Notes under the pieces: model-generated
What the model saw: only the letters and a program-made list of their open reading frames with translations
What the model was told of the DNA's origin: nothing
Database searches by the model: none
Position numbers and translations under genes: made by a program
Part shown: positions 56,462 through 64,000 of the stretch, piece by piece
Numbering within the stretch: the stretch's first letter is position 1
Layout: every line of letters starts with the position of its first letter
NCBI RefSeq assembly: GCF_037890675.1
Contig: NZ_CP149574.1
Span: 1,674,001 to 1,738,000 of the forward strand
Length of the DNA stretch: 64,000 bases
Reading direction: 5' to 3'
From: Methylovirgula sp. 4M-Z18
Lineage (GTDB): Bacteria > Pseudomonadota > Alphaproteobacteria > Rhizobiales > Beijerinckiaceae

Positions 56462-57679
56462 CTACAGCCGAATGATCCGGCACAGATCGCCGGCGTCCGC
56501 CGCCGCGGCATGCGGGACGCGGATCAGGAGGCACTGCGCCTCGGCCAGGACGCGCAGCATCGAGGAATCCTGCAGGCCATGCGGTGTCACGCGTGGCAGG
56601 TCGTCCGCGCGCTCGGTGAGCGTCGCGCGCAAATAATCCTGCCGGAAATCATTGGCCTTGACCGGCACGGCGAGGCGCGCCGGCTCGCTGTGATCGTCCG
56701 CCGCGTCGGGGTCGCCGCTGAGCGCGCGGATGAGCGGCACCACGAACAGTTTCGAGCAGACAATGGCGGATACCGGATTTCCCGGCAAGCCCAACACATG
56801 CAGACCGCCGAGCATGCCGTGCATCAGCGGTTTGCCGGGCCGCAGTGCCAGCTTCCAAAAATCGAGCGTCATGCCTTCGGCGTGCAGCGCCTGTTGCACG
56901 AGATCGTGATCGCCGACCGAAGCGCCGCCGAGCGTGACGAGAATGTCGGCTTTGGCATCGCGTGCCTTTGCAATTGCCGCGCGCAGAAGCGCCAAATCGT
57001 CGGCGACGATGCCCAAATCGAACACCTCGGCGCCGGCTTTCTCCGCCATGATCGCGACGGCAAAAGAATTGGAGGCGACGATCTGATCGGGGCCCGGCTC
57101 GGCGCCCGGCGCCACCAATTCGCTCCCCGTGGCCAGGATCGCAACGCGCGGACGGCGTGTGCAGGGCAAGGCCGGATGGTTCATCGCCGCCGCCAGCGCA
57201 ACGCGGTTGGCATTGAGCCGCAAGCCTTTTTGCAACAGCGCCTGACCTTGCGCGAAATCGAGTCCGGCCTTGCGGATATGGCGGCCGAGCGGTTCGCTTT
57301 GCTCGACGCTTATGTTGATGCCGTCGCGCCGGGTCGTCTCCTGCAGCACCACCGTATCCGCCCCTTGCGGCACTGGCGCGCCGGTGAAAATGCGCGCGGC
57401 TTGACCCGGTTGGACCGTACCTGCGAAAGCCGTGCCGGCCGCGCTTTCACCGACCACATCGAGCCGTGCCGGCACCGTTGCGATATCTTCAGCCCGTACC
57501 GCATAGCCGTCCATGGCCGAGGCGTCAAAGGGCGGTTGGGTCCGCCGTGCGATGACGTCTTCGGCAAGCGTACGGTCGGCGGCCTGACTCAAGGGAACGA
57601 GTTCCATGCCAAGCGGCCGCGCTGGCGCAAGGATGCGGGCGAGAGCGTCGGAAACGGGGAGGAGAGGGGCTTTCGTCAT
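56462..57679 (-). CDS. moeA: molybdopterin molybdenumtransferase
   Basis: 405 aa. Inserts molybdate into adenylated molybdopterin. Motifs: PPFDASAMDGYAVRAEDI, GAPVPQGADTVVLQE, ATGSELVAPG, TLGGASVGDHDLV and VLGLPGNPVSAIVC. ATG 57679 is the family start; the reading frame extends into moaC without support. Upstream moaC is 47 bases away, so the pair forms a molybdenum cofactor unit. Confidence 0.95.
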   Translation of the reverse strand: MTKAPLLPVSDALARILAPARPLGMELVPLSQAADRTLAEDVIARRTQPPFDASAMDGYAVRAEDIATVPARLDVVGESAAGTAFAGTVQPGQAARIFTGAPVPQGADTVVLQETTRRDGINISVEQSEPLGRHIRKAGLDFAQGQALLQKGLRLNANRVALAAAMNHPALPCTRRPRVAILATGSELVAPGAEPGPDQIVASNSFAVAIMAEKAGAEVFDLGIVADDLALLRAAIAKARDAKADILVTLGGASVGDHDLVQQALHAEGMTLDFWKLALRPGKPLMHGMLGGLHVLGLPGNPVSAIVCSKLFVVPLIRALSGDPDAADDHSEPARLAVPVKANDFRQDYLRATLTERADDLPRVTPHGLQDSSMLRVLAEAQCLLIRVPHAAAADAGDLCRIIRL

Positions 57680-57726
57680 CAGGTTCGATCGTTTCTCCGC
57701 CAAGGGGATCCAGGGTTTAAATCCCG

Positions 57727-58206
57727 TCAGCCTTCGGCCCGCCAATGGCCCGACCTGCCGCCGGATTTTTCGACGAGATGGATGTTTTCGATCCGCATGC
57801 CGCGATCGGCGGCCTTCACCATGTCGTAAAGCGTCAAACATGCCACGCTCACGGCGGTCAGCGCTTCCATCTCAACACCGGTCTGGCCTTTGACCTTCAC
57901 CGTTGCTTCCACAAGCACCTGCGCCGCCTCGACATTGGGCGTCAGCTCCACCGTCACCTTCGACAGCATCAAAGGATGGCAGAGCGGGATGAGGTCGTGC
58001 GTGCGTTTCGCCGCCATGATGCCGGCGATCCGCGCCGTGCCAAGCACGTCGCCCTTTTCCGCATTGCCCGATAGGACAAGGGCAAGCGTCTGCGGTTGCA
58101 TTGTCACAGTGCCGCGCGCCACAGCAACCCGTTCGGTCGCCGCCTTGTCCGATACGTCAACCATATGCGCTTCGCCGGTGGCGGAAATATGGGTGAGTTT
58201 GCTCAT
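57727..58206 (-). CDS. moaC: cyclic pyranopterin monophosphate synthase
   Basis: 159 aa, second step of molybdopterin synthesis. Canonical [37 protein letters not shown], and [21 protein letters not shown]. The ATG overlaps the trpC stop by four bases (ATGA), so moaC is translationally coupled to the tryptophan genes, an arrangement common in alphaproteobacteria. Confidence 0.97.
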   Translation of the reverse strand: MSKLTHISATGEAHMVDVSDKAATERVAVARGTVTMQPQTLALVLSGNAEKGDVLGTARIAGIMAAKRTHDLIPLCHPLMLSKVTVELTPNVEAAQVLVEATVKVKGQTGVEMEALTAVSVACLTLYDMVKAADRGMRIENIHLVEKSGGRSGHWRAEG

Positions 58207-59006
58207 GCCTTCACGGGGACGCCGACGAGAAGATCGTGCGTCGCCTTCTCCACGTCCTTCTGCCGCATCAAGCTTTCGCCGACAAGGAAGGCGCGCATGC
58301 CTACGCGTGCGAGACGCTGGCAATCTTGATGTGTGAAGATTCCGCTCTCTCCCACGGCGATCTTGCTCGGCGGGATCATCGGCGCTAGCTGTTCGCTCAC
58401 TTCCAACGACACGTCGAACGTTTTGAGATTGCGATTGTTCACGCCGATCAATTTGGTTTCCAACCGCAGCGCGCGCTCGAGCTCGCGCTGATCATGCACT
58501 TCGACCAGCACGTCCATGCCCAAATCATGCGCCGTGGAATTCAGTGTTTTGGCGCAGTCGTCGCTGACGCAGGCCATGATGATCAAAATGCAATCGGCGC
58601 CCCAGGCGCGCGCTTCGAACACTTGATAGGGATCGAAGAGAAAGTCCTTACGCAGAGCCGGCAATTTGGTCGCCGCGCGCGCCTTTGTCAGAAAGTCCGG
58701 CGCGCCTTGAAACGAAGGGCCGTCGGTCAGTACGGAAAGGCATGCCGCACCGCCTTTTTCGTAAGCCTCTGCCAAGGCCGGCGGATCGAAATCGGGGCGA
58801 ATGACGCCTTTCGACGGGCTCGCTTTCTTGATTTCGGCGATCAGCGCAAAACCGGCGTCGGCCTTGTCTTTGAGAGCACGGGCAAAGCCCCGCGGCGGCG
58901 TTTGGGCACGGGCCTGGCGTTCGAGCGCGTGAAACGGCATGCGCACTTTCGCGTCGATGATTTCGCGGCGTTTATAGGCTTCGATCTTCTCTAGTATGTC
59001 CGCCAT
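58203..59006 (-). CDS. trpC: indole-3-glycerol phosphate synthase
   Basis: 267 aa TIM barrel, ring closure in tryptophan synthesis. [16 protein letters not shown] start, [49 protein letters not shown], and [17 protein letters not shown] 59006 starts one base after the trpD stop. A single-domain TrpC, not fused to TrpF. Confidence 0.97.
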   Translation of the reverse strand: MADILEKIEAYKRREIIDAKVRMPFHALERQARAQTPPRGFARALKDKADAGFALIAEIKKASPSKGVIRPDFDPPALAEAYEKGGAACLSVLTDGPSFQGAPDFLTKARAATKLPALRKDFLFDPYQVFEARAWGADCILIIMACVSDDCAKTLNSTAHDLGMDVLVEVHDQRELERALRLETKLIGVNNRNLKTFDVSLEVSEQLAPMIPPSKIAVGESGIFTHQDCQRLARVGMRAFLVGESLMRQKDVEKATHDLLVGVPVKA

Positions 59007-59007
59007 G

Positions 59008-60036
59008 TTACGCTCCCGTGCTGGAGCGGTTCGAGACTGCCACCAGAGTGGATAAGACCGCCTTTGCGCGGCCCGAGTCAAGCGCCTCAGCCGCGAGTTC
59101 GGCCCCCGCGCGCAGGTCGGCGGCCTTGTCGGCGACGACCAACGCGCCGGCCGCATTGAAGATGGCAATGTCGCGATAGGCACCCGGCGCGCCATCCAAA
59201 ACTGCGCGCAAGGCTGCAGCATTATACTCGGCATCGCCGCCCTTCAGCGCCGCCGGATCCGCCCGTGCGACTCCAATGTCCTCGGGGGTAATTTCAAACG
59301 ACGTGATCTTGCCGCGGTCAAGCGCGACCACGCGCGTTGGTCCGGTCGTGGTGATCTCGTCGAGCCCGTCCGAGCCGTGCACCAGCCAAACCTTTTCCGA
59401 GCCGAGATTCTTGAGCACATGCACCATCGGCTCGAGCCATGCGGCCGAAAACACGCCGGTCAATTGCCGTTTGACGCCGCCTGGGTTGGCGAGCGGTCCG
59501 AGGATGTTGAGAATGGTGCGCGCGCCGAGCTCGGTACGTACCGGTGCGACATGCCGCATCGCCGCATGGTGGGTTTGCGCCCACATGAAACCGACGCCGG
59601 CTTCGCGCACGCAAGCAGCGACATCGTCCGGGCTGATGCCGATCTTGACGCCGAGCGCCACCAGCACGTCCGACGCGCCGGACCGCGAGGAGGCTGCCCG
59701 GTTGCCGTGCTTGGCGACCGGCACGCCGCAAGCGGCGACGATGATCGAGGCCAGCGTCGAGACGTTGTAGGAACCCGATGCGTCGCCGCCGGTGCCCACC
59801 ACATCGATCGCATTGCTCGGCACCGACACGCGCAGCATTTTAGAGCGCATAGCGGTGACCGCGCCGGTAATCTCGTCCGCCGTTTCGCCGCGCACGCGCA
59901 GGCCGGCGAGGAAGGCGCCCATCTGCGCCGGCGTCACCTCGCCCGACAGCAGCGCATCGAAAGCCATCTCCGATTCGACGCGCGACAGGGCGGCGCCATT
60001 CAGGATCTTGGCGATGAGGGTTTTGAACGCGTCCAT
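59008..60036 (-). CDS. trpD: anthranilate phosphoribosyltransferase
   Basis: 342 aa. Transfers phosphoribose to anthranilate. Glycine-rich PRPP loop [38 protein letters not shown], and [15 protein letters not shown]. Seven bases separate it from trpG. Standalone TrpD, with no fused glutaminase domain. Confidence 0.97.
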   Translation of the reverse strand: MDAFKTLIAKILNGAALSRVESEMAFDALLSGEVTPAQMGAFLAGLRVRGETADEITGAVTAMRSKMLRVSVPSNAIDVVGTGGDASGSYNVSTLASIIVAACGVPVAKHGNRAASSRSGASDVLVALGVKIGISPDDVAACVREAGVGFMWAQTHHAAMRHVAPVRTELGARTILNILGPLANPGGVKRQLTGVFSAAWLEPMVHVLKNLGSEKVWLVHGSDGLDEITTTGPTRVVALDRGKITSFEITPEDIGVARADPAALKGGDAEYNAAALRAVLDGAPGAYRDIAIFNAAGALVVADKAADLRAGAELAAEALDSGRAKAVLSTLVAVSNRSSTGA

Positions 60037-60043
60037 GGGCGGA

Positions 60044-60667
60044 TCAGTGCGGCGTTGATGGGTGGGCAGGGCGCTTGCCGCTGCTGTTCCAATCTGCCGC
60101 CATGTCGAGAAAATTCTTGAGGATCAAGTGGCCATATTCCGACTGGATGCTCTCGGGGTGGAATTGCACGCCATGGACGGGATAGTTCTTGTGCGACAGT
60201 CCCATGACCACGCCGTCATCGGTCTCTGCCGTGACTTTCAGATCCTGCGGCATGGTGTCCCGCTTGACGATCAGCGAATGGTAGCGCGTGCCCTGAAACG
60301 ACGAATTGATGCCGCGGAACAAAGCTTCGCCGCGATGATGGATCTCCGACACTTTGCCATGCATCGGGATGTCGATCCGTACGATATCGCCGCCATACAC
60401 GTCGCCGATGGCCTGATGGCCGAGGCAGACGCCGAACATCGGCACGTGATCGCCGGCGGCGCGGATCAGGTCGCAGCAAATGCCGGCCTCTTTGGGCGTG
60501 CAGGGGCCGGGGGAGAGGACGATCGCGTCGGGCTCTTCGGCGAGGACGTCGTCGACCGACACCTGATCGTTGCGATAGACCGTTACGTCGGCACCAAGTT
60601 GGCCAAGATAATGGACGAGATTCCAGGTAAAGGAATCATAATTGTCGATCAGCGTGACGCGGGTCAT
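60044..60667 (-). CDS. trpG: anthranilate synthase glutamine amidotransferase component
   Basis: 207 aa class I glutaminase supplying ammonia to Trp[20 protein letters not shown], nucleophile Cys81 in [11 protein letters not shown], and catalytic His-Glu in [11 protein letters not shown]. First gene of trpG-trpD-trpC-moaC-moeA. trpE is not in the window. May also serve PABA synthesis. Confidence 0.95.
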   Translation of the reverse strand: MTRVTLIDNYDSFTWNLVHYLGQLGADVTVYRNDQVSVDDVLAEEPDAIVLSPGPCTPKEAGICCDLIRAAGDHVPMFGVCLGHQAIGDVYGGDIVRIDIPMHGKVSEIHHRGEALFRGINSSFQGTRYHSLIVKRDTMPQDLKVTAETDDGVVMGLSHKNYPVHGVQFHPESIQSEYGHLILKNFLDMAADWNSSGKRPAHPSTPH

Positions 60668-60820
60668 GATGTCCTTCCTCCTGGCTCCGGTTAAAAGGGA
60701 GAGTTCTTTTCCACTGCCGGGACGTTCCCGTCAAGGCGATCGATTGTGCCGCGCCCCTTGCCGCCGCGACCATTTGCGCAACCGCGTAATAGGGTTATTG
60801 GGGATTCCGGTCTGAAGATT

Positions 60821-61222
60821 TTAGGCGTCTTCTGGCGGCACCGGTCTTGGCCGTGCGTTTTCGTCGATCGCGACGAAGGTGAAGACGGCGTCGGTCACCT
60901 TCTCCATCGTATGGGTCTGGAACCGCTGTGCCCAGGCCTCGATGTGGATTTTCATCGATGTCCGGCCGACCGATTCCACTTCCGTATAGACGCATAAGAC
61001 GTCGCCGACCTTGACCGGGCGGATGAAGGTCATGCTGTCGACGGCGATGGTGACGACGCGGCCTCTTGCCCGTTCGACCCCCGCGATGCCGCCCGCCTGG
61101 TCCATGCGCGAAAGCACCCACCCGCCGAAAATATCGCCGTTGGCGTTTGTGTCGCCAGGCATGGCGCTGATACGGACAGTCAAATTGCCGCGCGGCTGCG
61201 TGATGATCTCGCGATTTGACAT
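60821..61222 (-). CDS. hotdog-fold acyl-CoA thioesterase (YciA-like)
   Basis: 133 aa. The motif GDTNANGDIFGGWVLSRMDQAGG is typical of the YciA/BACH group, with the active-site Asn and Asp, then FIRPVKVGDVLCVYTEVESVGRTS. Hydrolyses acyl-CoA of broad chain length. ATG 61222 follows the family N-terminus; the frame extends to 61261. It lies 153 bases upstream of trpG on the same strand. Confidence 0.88.
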   Translation of the reverse strand: MSNREIITQPRGNLTVRISAMPGDTNANGDIFGGWVLSRMDQAGGIAGVERARGRVVTIAVDSMTFIRPVKVGDVLCVYTEVESVGRTSMKIHIEAWAQRFQTHTMEKVTDAVFTFVAIDENARPRPVPPEDA

Positions 61223-61340
61223 GGAGGACCTCAGTGATTCGACCTCCCGCCACCCTAACACGGAGCTTTCGTTCTCGCGCGTGCCCCCCGGGACGGCCGG
61301 CTGAGGCCTATCAGCGCGGTGGAGGCCGAGGAGCCGGAGG

Positions 61341-61562
61341 TCAGCGGCCTTCGATGAACGCCCGCCCGAGGGGTGTAACGCTCACCGTGGCCTTACCTTG
61401 AGTCCAATTGCGGGCAACAAAGCCGCGATCGTTGGCCTCTTCCCAGACCGGCAGGCGCGGGCAGGAGGTGCGCCAGGCCTCCATCACTTCGGCATAGGGC
61501 CGTTCGCCCTGGACGAGCCATGCGAGGAGATCCCGCAGCAACGGGTCGATCGTATCGGACAT
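61341..61562 (-). CDS. small hypothetical protein
   Basis: 73 aa. MSDTIDPLLRDLLAWLVQGERPYAEVMEAWRTSCPRLPVWEEANDRGFV; the C-terminal VTPLGRAFIEGR and the overall pattern suggest a small winged-helix-like fold, but no known family is recognised. AGGAGA lies seven bases before the ATG, supporting expression. Upstream of the thioesterase gene on the same strand. Confidence 0.7.
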   Translation of the reverse strand: MSDTIDPLLRDLLAWLVQGERPYAEVMEAWRTSCPRLPVWEEANDRGFVARNWTQGKATVSVTPLGRAFIEGR

Positions 61563-61677
61563 GGGCGGTCTCCTGATCTTGTCGATGCGCAGGCATTCGG
61601 TAGGAACAACCGGTGAAAATCCATGATACTCGATTTAGGCGGACGGCAGAATATTTCAGGCAATTTCCACGGCACGC

Positions 61678-61704
61678 TTGCACTTTTCCGCCAATCCCTA
61701 TAAG
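61678..61704 (+). promoter_or_regulatory. rpsB: candidate promoter of rpsB
   Basis: TTGCAC and TATAAG separated by 15 bases, about 120 bases before the rpsB ATG. The spacing is shorter than the usual 17, so this is tentative. Confidence 0.35.
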
Positions 61705-61823
61705 AGCGCGCCATCCCACAGGCGGGTTTTTGCGGTTCCTGATTCAAGGCGTCGCGCCCGGTGGTTTTTAGCAATCCAGCGAAAAACCCAGTACCCGCCG
61801 AGGTTTAACCGGAGAATGAGTTT

Positions 61824-62837
61824 ATGGCACTTCCTGATTTTTCCATGCGTTCGCTGCTCGAGGCAGGTGCGCATTTCGGCCACCAGTCGCACCGCTGGAA
61901 CCCGAAAATGGCTCCGTACATTTTCGGCACCCGTAACAATATCCACATCATCGACCTCGCCCAGACCGTGCCGCTGCTGCACCGTGCGTTGCAGGCCGTA
62001 TCGGATACGGTGTCACGTGGCGGCCGTGTGCTGTTCGTCGGCACCAAGCGCCAGGCGGCTGACCAGATCGCCGATGCCGCGAAGCGTTCGGCACAATATT
62101 ATATCAACTCCCGGTGGCTCGGCGGCATGCTGACCAACTGGAAGACGATTTCGGCGTCCATCGCCCGTCTGAAGAAGATCGACGAGACCCTCAATGCGGG
62201 CGCCGTCGGCCTTACCAAAAAAGAGCGTCTGATGATGACCCGCGAGCGCGAGAAGCTCGAAAAGGCTCTGGGCGGCATCAAGGACATGGGCGGCACGCCC
62301 GACCTGATCTTCGTGATCGACACTAACAAGGAACAGCTGGCGATCAAGGAAGCCAACCGTCTGAACATTCCGGTTGCCGCGATCCTCGACACCAACAGCG
62401 ATCCGGCCGGCATCACCTTCCCGGTTCCGGCCAACGACGACGCCGGCCGTGCGATTGCCATGTATTGCGATCTCGTTGCCCGCGCCGCCATCGACGGCAT
62501 TTCGCGCAGCCATGATTCGCTCGGCATCGACGTCGGCGCGGCGGATGCGCCAGTTGAGGAAGAGCTGCCCGTCGTGCACCAAGCTTCGCATGAGGCTCCG
62601 GCCGAAGCGTTCGAGCTGCTCACGGCACCGCGCGGCGCTCCCGACGATCTCGCCAAGCTGCAGGGCGTCGGCCCGCAACTCATCAAGAAGCTCAACGATG
62701 CCGGCGTGTTCCATTACTGGCAGATCGCCGCTATGACCGACGAGGACGTCGCCAAGCTCGACAAGGACCTGAAGCTCAGCGGCCGCATCGCCCGCGACGG
62801 CTGGGTCGAGCAGGCGCGCGCGCTGATCGCCGGCTAA
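61824..62837 (+). CDS. rpsB: 30S ribosomal protein S2 with C-terminal extension
   Basis: 337 aa, against roughly 240-260 in most bacteria. The core has [35 protein letters not shown], and [31 protein letters not shown]. From about residue 260 an extra helical domain follows, [20 protein letters not shown] to [17 protein letters not shown]. It resembles the helix-hairpin-helix-like tail seen on other Hyphomicrobiales proteins. Start of the rpsB-tsf pair. Confidence 0.97.
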   Translation: MALPDFSMRSLLEAGAHFGHQSHRWNPKMAPYIFGTRNNIHIIDLAQTVPLLHRALQAVSDTVSRGGRVLFVGTKRQAADQIADAAKRSAQYYINSRWLGGMLTNWKTISASIARLKKIDETLNAGAVGLTKKERLMMTREREKLEKALGGIKDMGGTPDLIFVIDTNKEQLAIKEANRLNIPVAAILDTNSDPAGITFPVPANDDAGRAIAMYCDLVARAAIDGISRSHDSLGIDVGAADAPVEEELPVVHQASHEAPAEAFELLTAPRGAPDDLAKLQGVGPQLIKKLNDAGVFHYWQIAAMTDEDVAKLDKDLKLSGRIARDGWVEQARALIAG

Positions 62838-62847
62838 TCGATCCCCT

Positions 62848-62869
62848 GCATTTGCCCATTGGCAAATGC
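62848..62869. other. perfect 9-bp hairpin between rpsB and tsf
   Basis: GCATTTGCC and GGCAAATGC with a 4-base loop (CATT), ten bases after the rpsB stop. No T-run; possibly an RNA-stability or pause element. Confidence 0.6.
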
Positions 62870-62894
62870 TTGTCACATTTCTTCCATAGCTGAG

Positions 62895-62918
62895 GGGCGG
62901 CTGAATGCCGCCCTTTTT
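62895..62918 (+). terminator. intrinsic terminator or attenuator between rpsB and tsf
   Basis: GGGCGGC and GCCGCCC, perfect 7-bp stem, loop TGAAT, then TTTTT. It sits 20 bases before the tsf start, so it either ends the rpsB transcript or lets only part of it reach tsf. Confidence 0.75.
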
Positions 62919-62938
62919 CAAACATAGGAGCCAGAGGA

Positions 62939-63868
62939 ATGGCTGAAGTTACTGCTGCCATGGTCAAGGATCTGCGCGAGAAGACCGGCGCGGGCATGAT
63001 GGACTGCAAGACCGCGCTCAATGAAACCCAGGGCGATATCGAAGCCGCCATCGACTATTTGCGCAAAAAGGGCCTTTCCAAGGCGGCTAAGAAGTCCGGC
63101 CGTGTGGCAGCCGAAGGCCTCGTCTCCGTCGCCGTCAAGGGCAACACCGGCGTGGTCGTGGAAGTCAATTCCGAAACCGATTTCGTGGCGCGCAACGACG
63201 ACTTCCAGGCGCTCGTCCATGGCATCACCGCGGTGACGCTTGATAAGGGCGTCGCGGCCGATGTCGAAGCCGTGAAGGGCGCGCATTATCCGGGCGGCGG
63301 CACCGTTGCTGACGCGATCGCCAACGCCATCGCTACCATCGGCGAAAACATGACCCTGCGCCGTGTGCGGGGCCTGCATGTGCCGCACGGCGTTGTCGGC
63401 CAGTACATCCACGGCGCGGTTGTCGAGGGCCTTGGCAAGATCGGCGTCATTGTCGCGCTCGAATCGACCGGCGACACGGACGAGCTTTCCATTCTCGCCC
63501 GCCAGATCGCGATGCATGTGGCCGCGACCAGCCCGATCGCTCTCGACAGTTCCAGCATCGATCCGGCTGTGGTCGAGCGCGAGAAGTCTGTGCTCGCCGA
63601 CAAGCACCAGGGCAAGCCCGCTAACGTCATTGAAAAGATTGTCGAATCCGGCCTCAAGACCTATTACAAGGAGGTCTGCCTGGTCGACCAGGTGTCGATC
63701 CATGCCGATCACGCCGGCAAGACCATCGGTCAAGCGGTGAAGGATTCGGAGGGCAAGGTCGGTGCGCCGGTCAAGATCACCGGTTTCGTCCGTTACGCGC
63801 TCGGCGAAGGCATCGAGAAGCAGGAAACAGATTTTGCGGCGGAAGTCGCCAGCATGAGCAAGGCCTAA
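62939..63868 (+). CDS. tsf: elongation factor Ts
   Basis: 309 aa. Nucleotide exchange factor for EF-Tu. [29 protein letters not shown] is the canonical N-terminus; [14 protein letters not shown] and [10 protein letters not shown] follow. Ends near the window edge, with a terminator after it. A Shine-Dalgarno site AGAGGA lies just before the ATG. Confidence 0.97.
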   Translation: MAEVTAAMVKDLREKTGAGMMDCKTALNETQGDIEAAIDYLRKKGLSKAAKKSGRVAAEGLVSVAVKGNTGVVVEVNSETDFVARNDDFQALVHGITAVTLDKGVAADVEAVKGAHYPGGGTVADAIANAIATIGENMTLRRVRGLHVPHGVVGQYIHGAVVEGLGKIGVIVALESTGDTDELSILARQIAMHVAATSPIALDSSSIDPAVVEREKSVLADKHQGKPANVIEKIVESGLKTYYKEVCLVDQVSIHADHAGKTIGQAVKDSEGKVGAPVKITGFVRYALGEGIEKQETDFAAEVASMSKA

Positions 63869-63891
63869 CCGCCTTGACGAGCTAAGATAAT

Positions 63892-63920
63892 AAAGAGCGG
63901 CCTCGGGTCGCTCTTTTTTT
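63892..63920 (+). terminator. intrinsic terminator after tsf
   Basis: AGAGCGGCC pairs with GGTCGCTCT (one G-U), loop TCG, followed by seven Ts. Strong rho-independent terminator. The remaining bases to 64000 hold no gene start. Confidence 0.85.
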
Positions 63921-64000
63921 GGCCCTGATGGTGCAGGCTGGCGGCATTCTCTGCCTATGATTAATACCAAGGGTCGCGAGAGGCGACCTTTGGACCGCTC

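Overview
The window reads as chromosomal DNA of an alphaproteobacterium of the order Hyphomicrobiales (Rhizobiales), possibly near Beijerinckiaceae or Methylocystaceae (family-level guess, low confidence). Supporting signs are a PopZ-type polar organiser between tolC and valS, a CcrM-type GANTC methyltransferase, a LexA gene preceded by the alphaproteobacterial SOS box GTTC-N7-GTTC, the block trpG-trpD-trpC-moaC-moeA-lexA-comEC-gltX-gltA, a ribosomal protein S2 with a long C-terminal extension, class II DAHP synthase, and GC-rich coding sequence. I see no rRNA, tRNA, CRISPR array, insertion sequence or prophage.

Layout. 0-6 kb: tolC, popZ-like gene, valS, and convergent gph. 6-8.2 kb: small hypothetical membrane or secreted proteins, two of which share a duplicated leader, and a MAPEG protein. 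8.2-17 kb: gabD-rpiA-DUF2059, then an O-antigen-ligase-like protein, an LpxL-type acyltransferase and an asparagine synthetase, then gor. 17-20.4 kb: leftward MFS transporter plus two-subunit aconitase X. 20.4-26.8 kb: LysE exporter, aroG, dgkA, nadE, small proteins, a lipoprotein and creA. 27-32 kb: TM2 protein, cysS-GNAT-cimA, and a long inverted repeat. 32-39 kb: LOG protein, LysM protein, ATM1-type ABC exporter, GntR regulator and gamma-glutamyltransferase. 39.5-45.4 kb: a genome-maintenance cluster (DciA-like DUF721, mutY, small TA-like proteins, ccrM, rnhB, a HigA-like antidote, SPL-like radical SAM) with an SOS box. 45.6-49 kb: psd-pssA and infA-maf-yacG. 49-60.7 kb: leftward gltA, gltX, lexA, cysteine-desulfhydrase-like gene, moeA, moaC, trpC, trpD, trpG, with comEC rightward. 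60.8-64 kb: thioesterase, small protein, rpsB, tsf.

Functional themes. Translation (valS, cysS, gltX, infA, rpsB, tsf), envelope lipid and LPS synthesis (psd, pssA, dgkA, LpxL-like, O-antigen-ligase-like), glutathione handling (gor, ggt, ATM1 exporter), aromatic amino acid synthesis (aroG, trpGDC) and molybdenum cofactor synthesis (moaC, moeA) dominate. The less ordinary part is 39.5-45.4 kb. There an exact SOS box lies upstream of a radical SAM gene and could also drive an orphan antidote gene, rnhB and ccrM, next to a DUF4160/DUF2442 pair and a small acidic gene coupled to mutY. Non-coding structure is also notable: three perfect hairpins in a row at 32.3 kb, two more at 26.8 kb, a 32-bp perfect inverted repeat at 31.5 kb, and two copies of a dispersed palindromic element.
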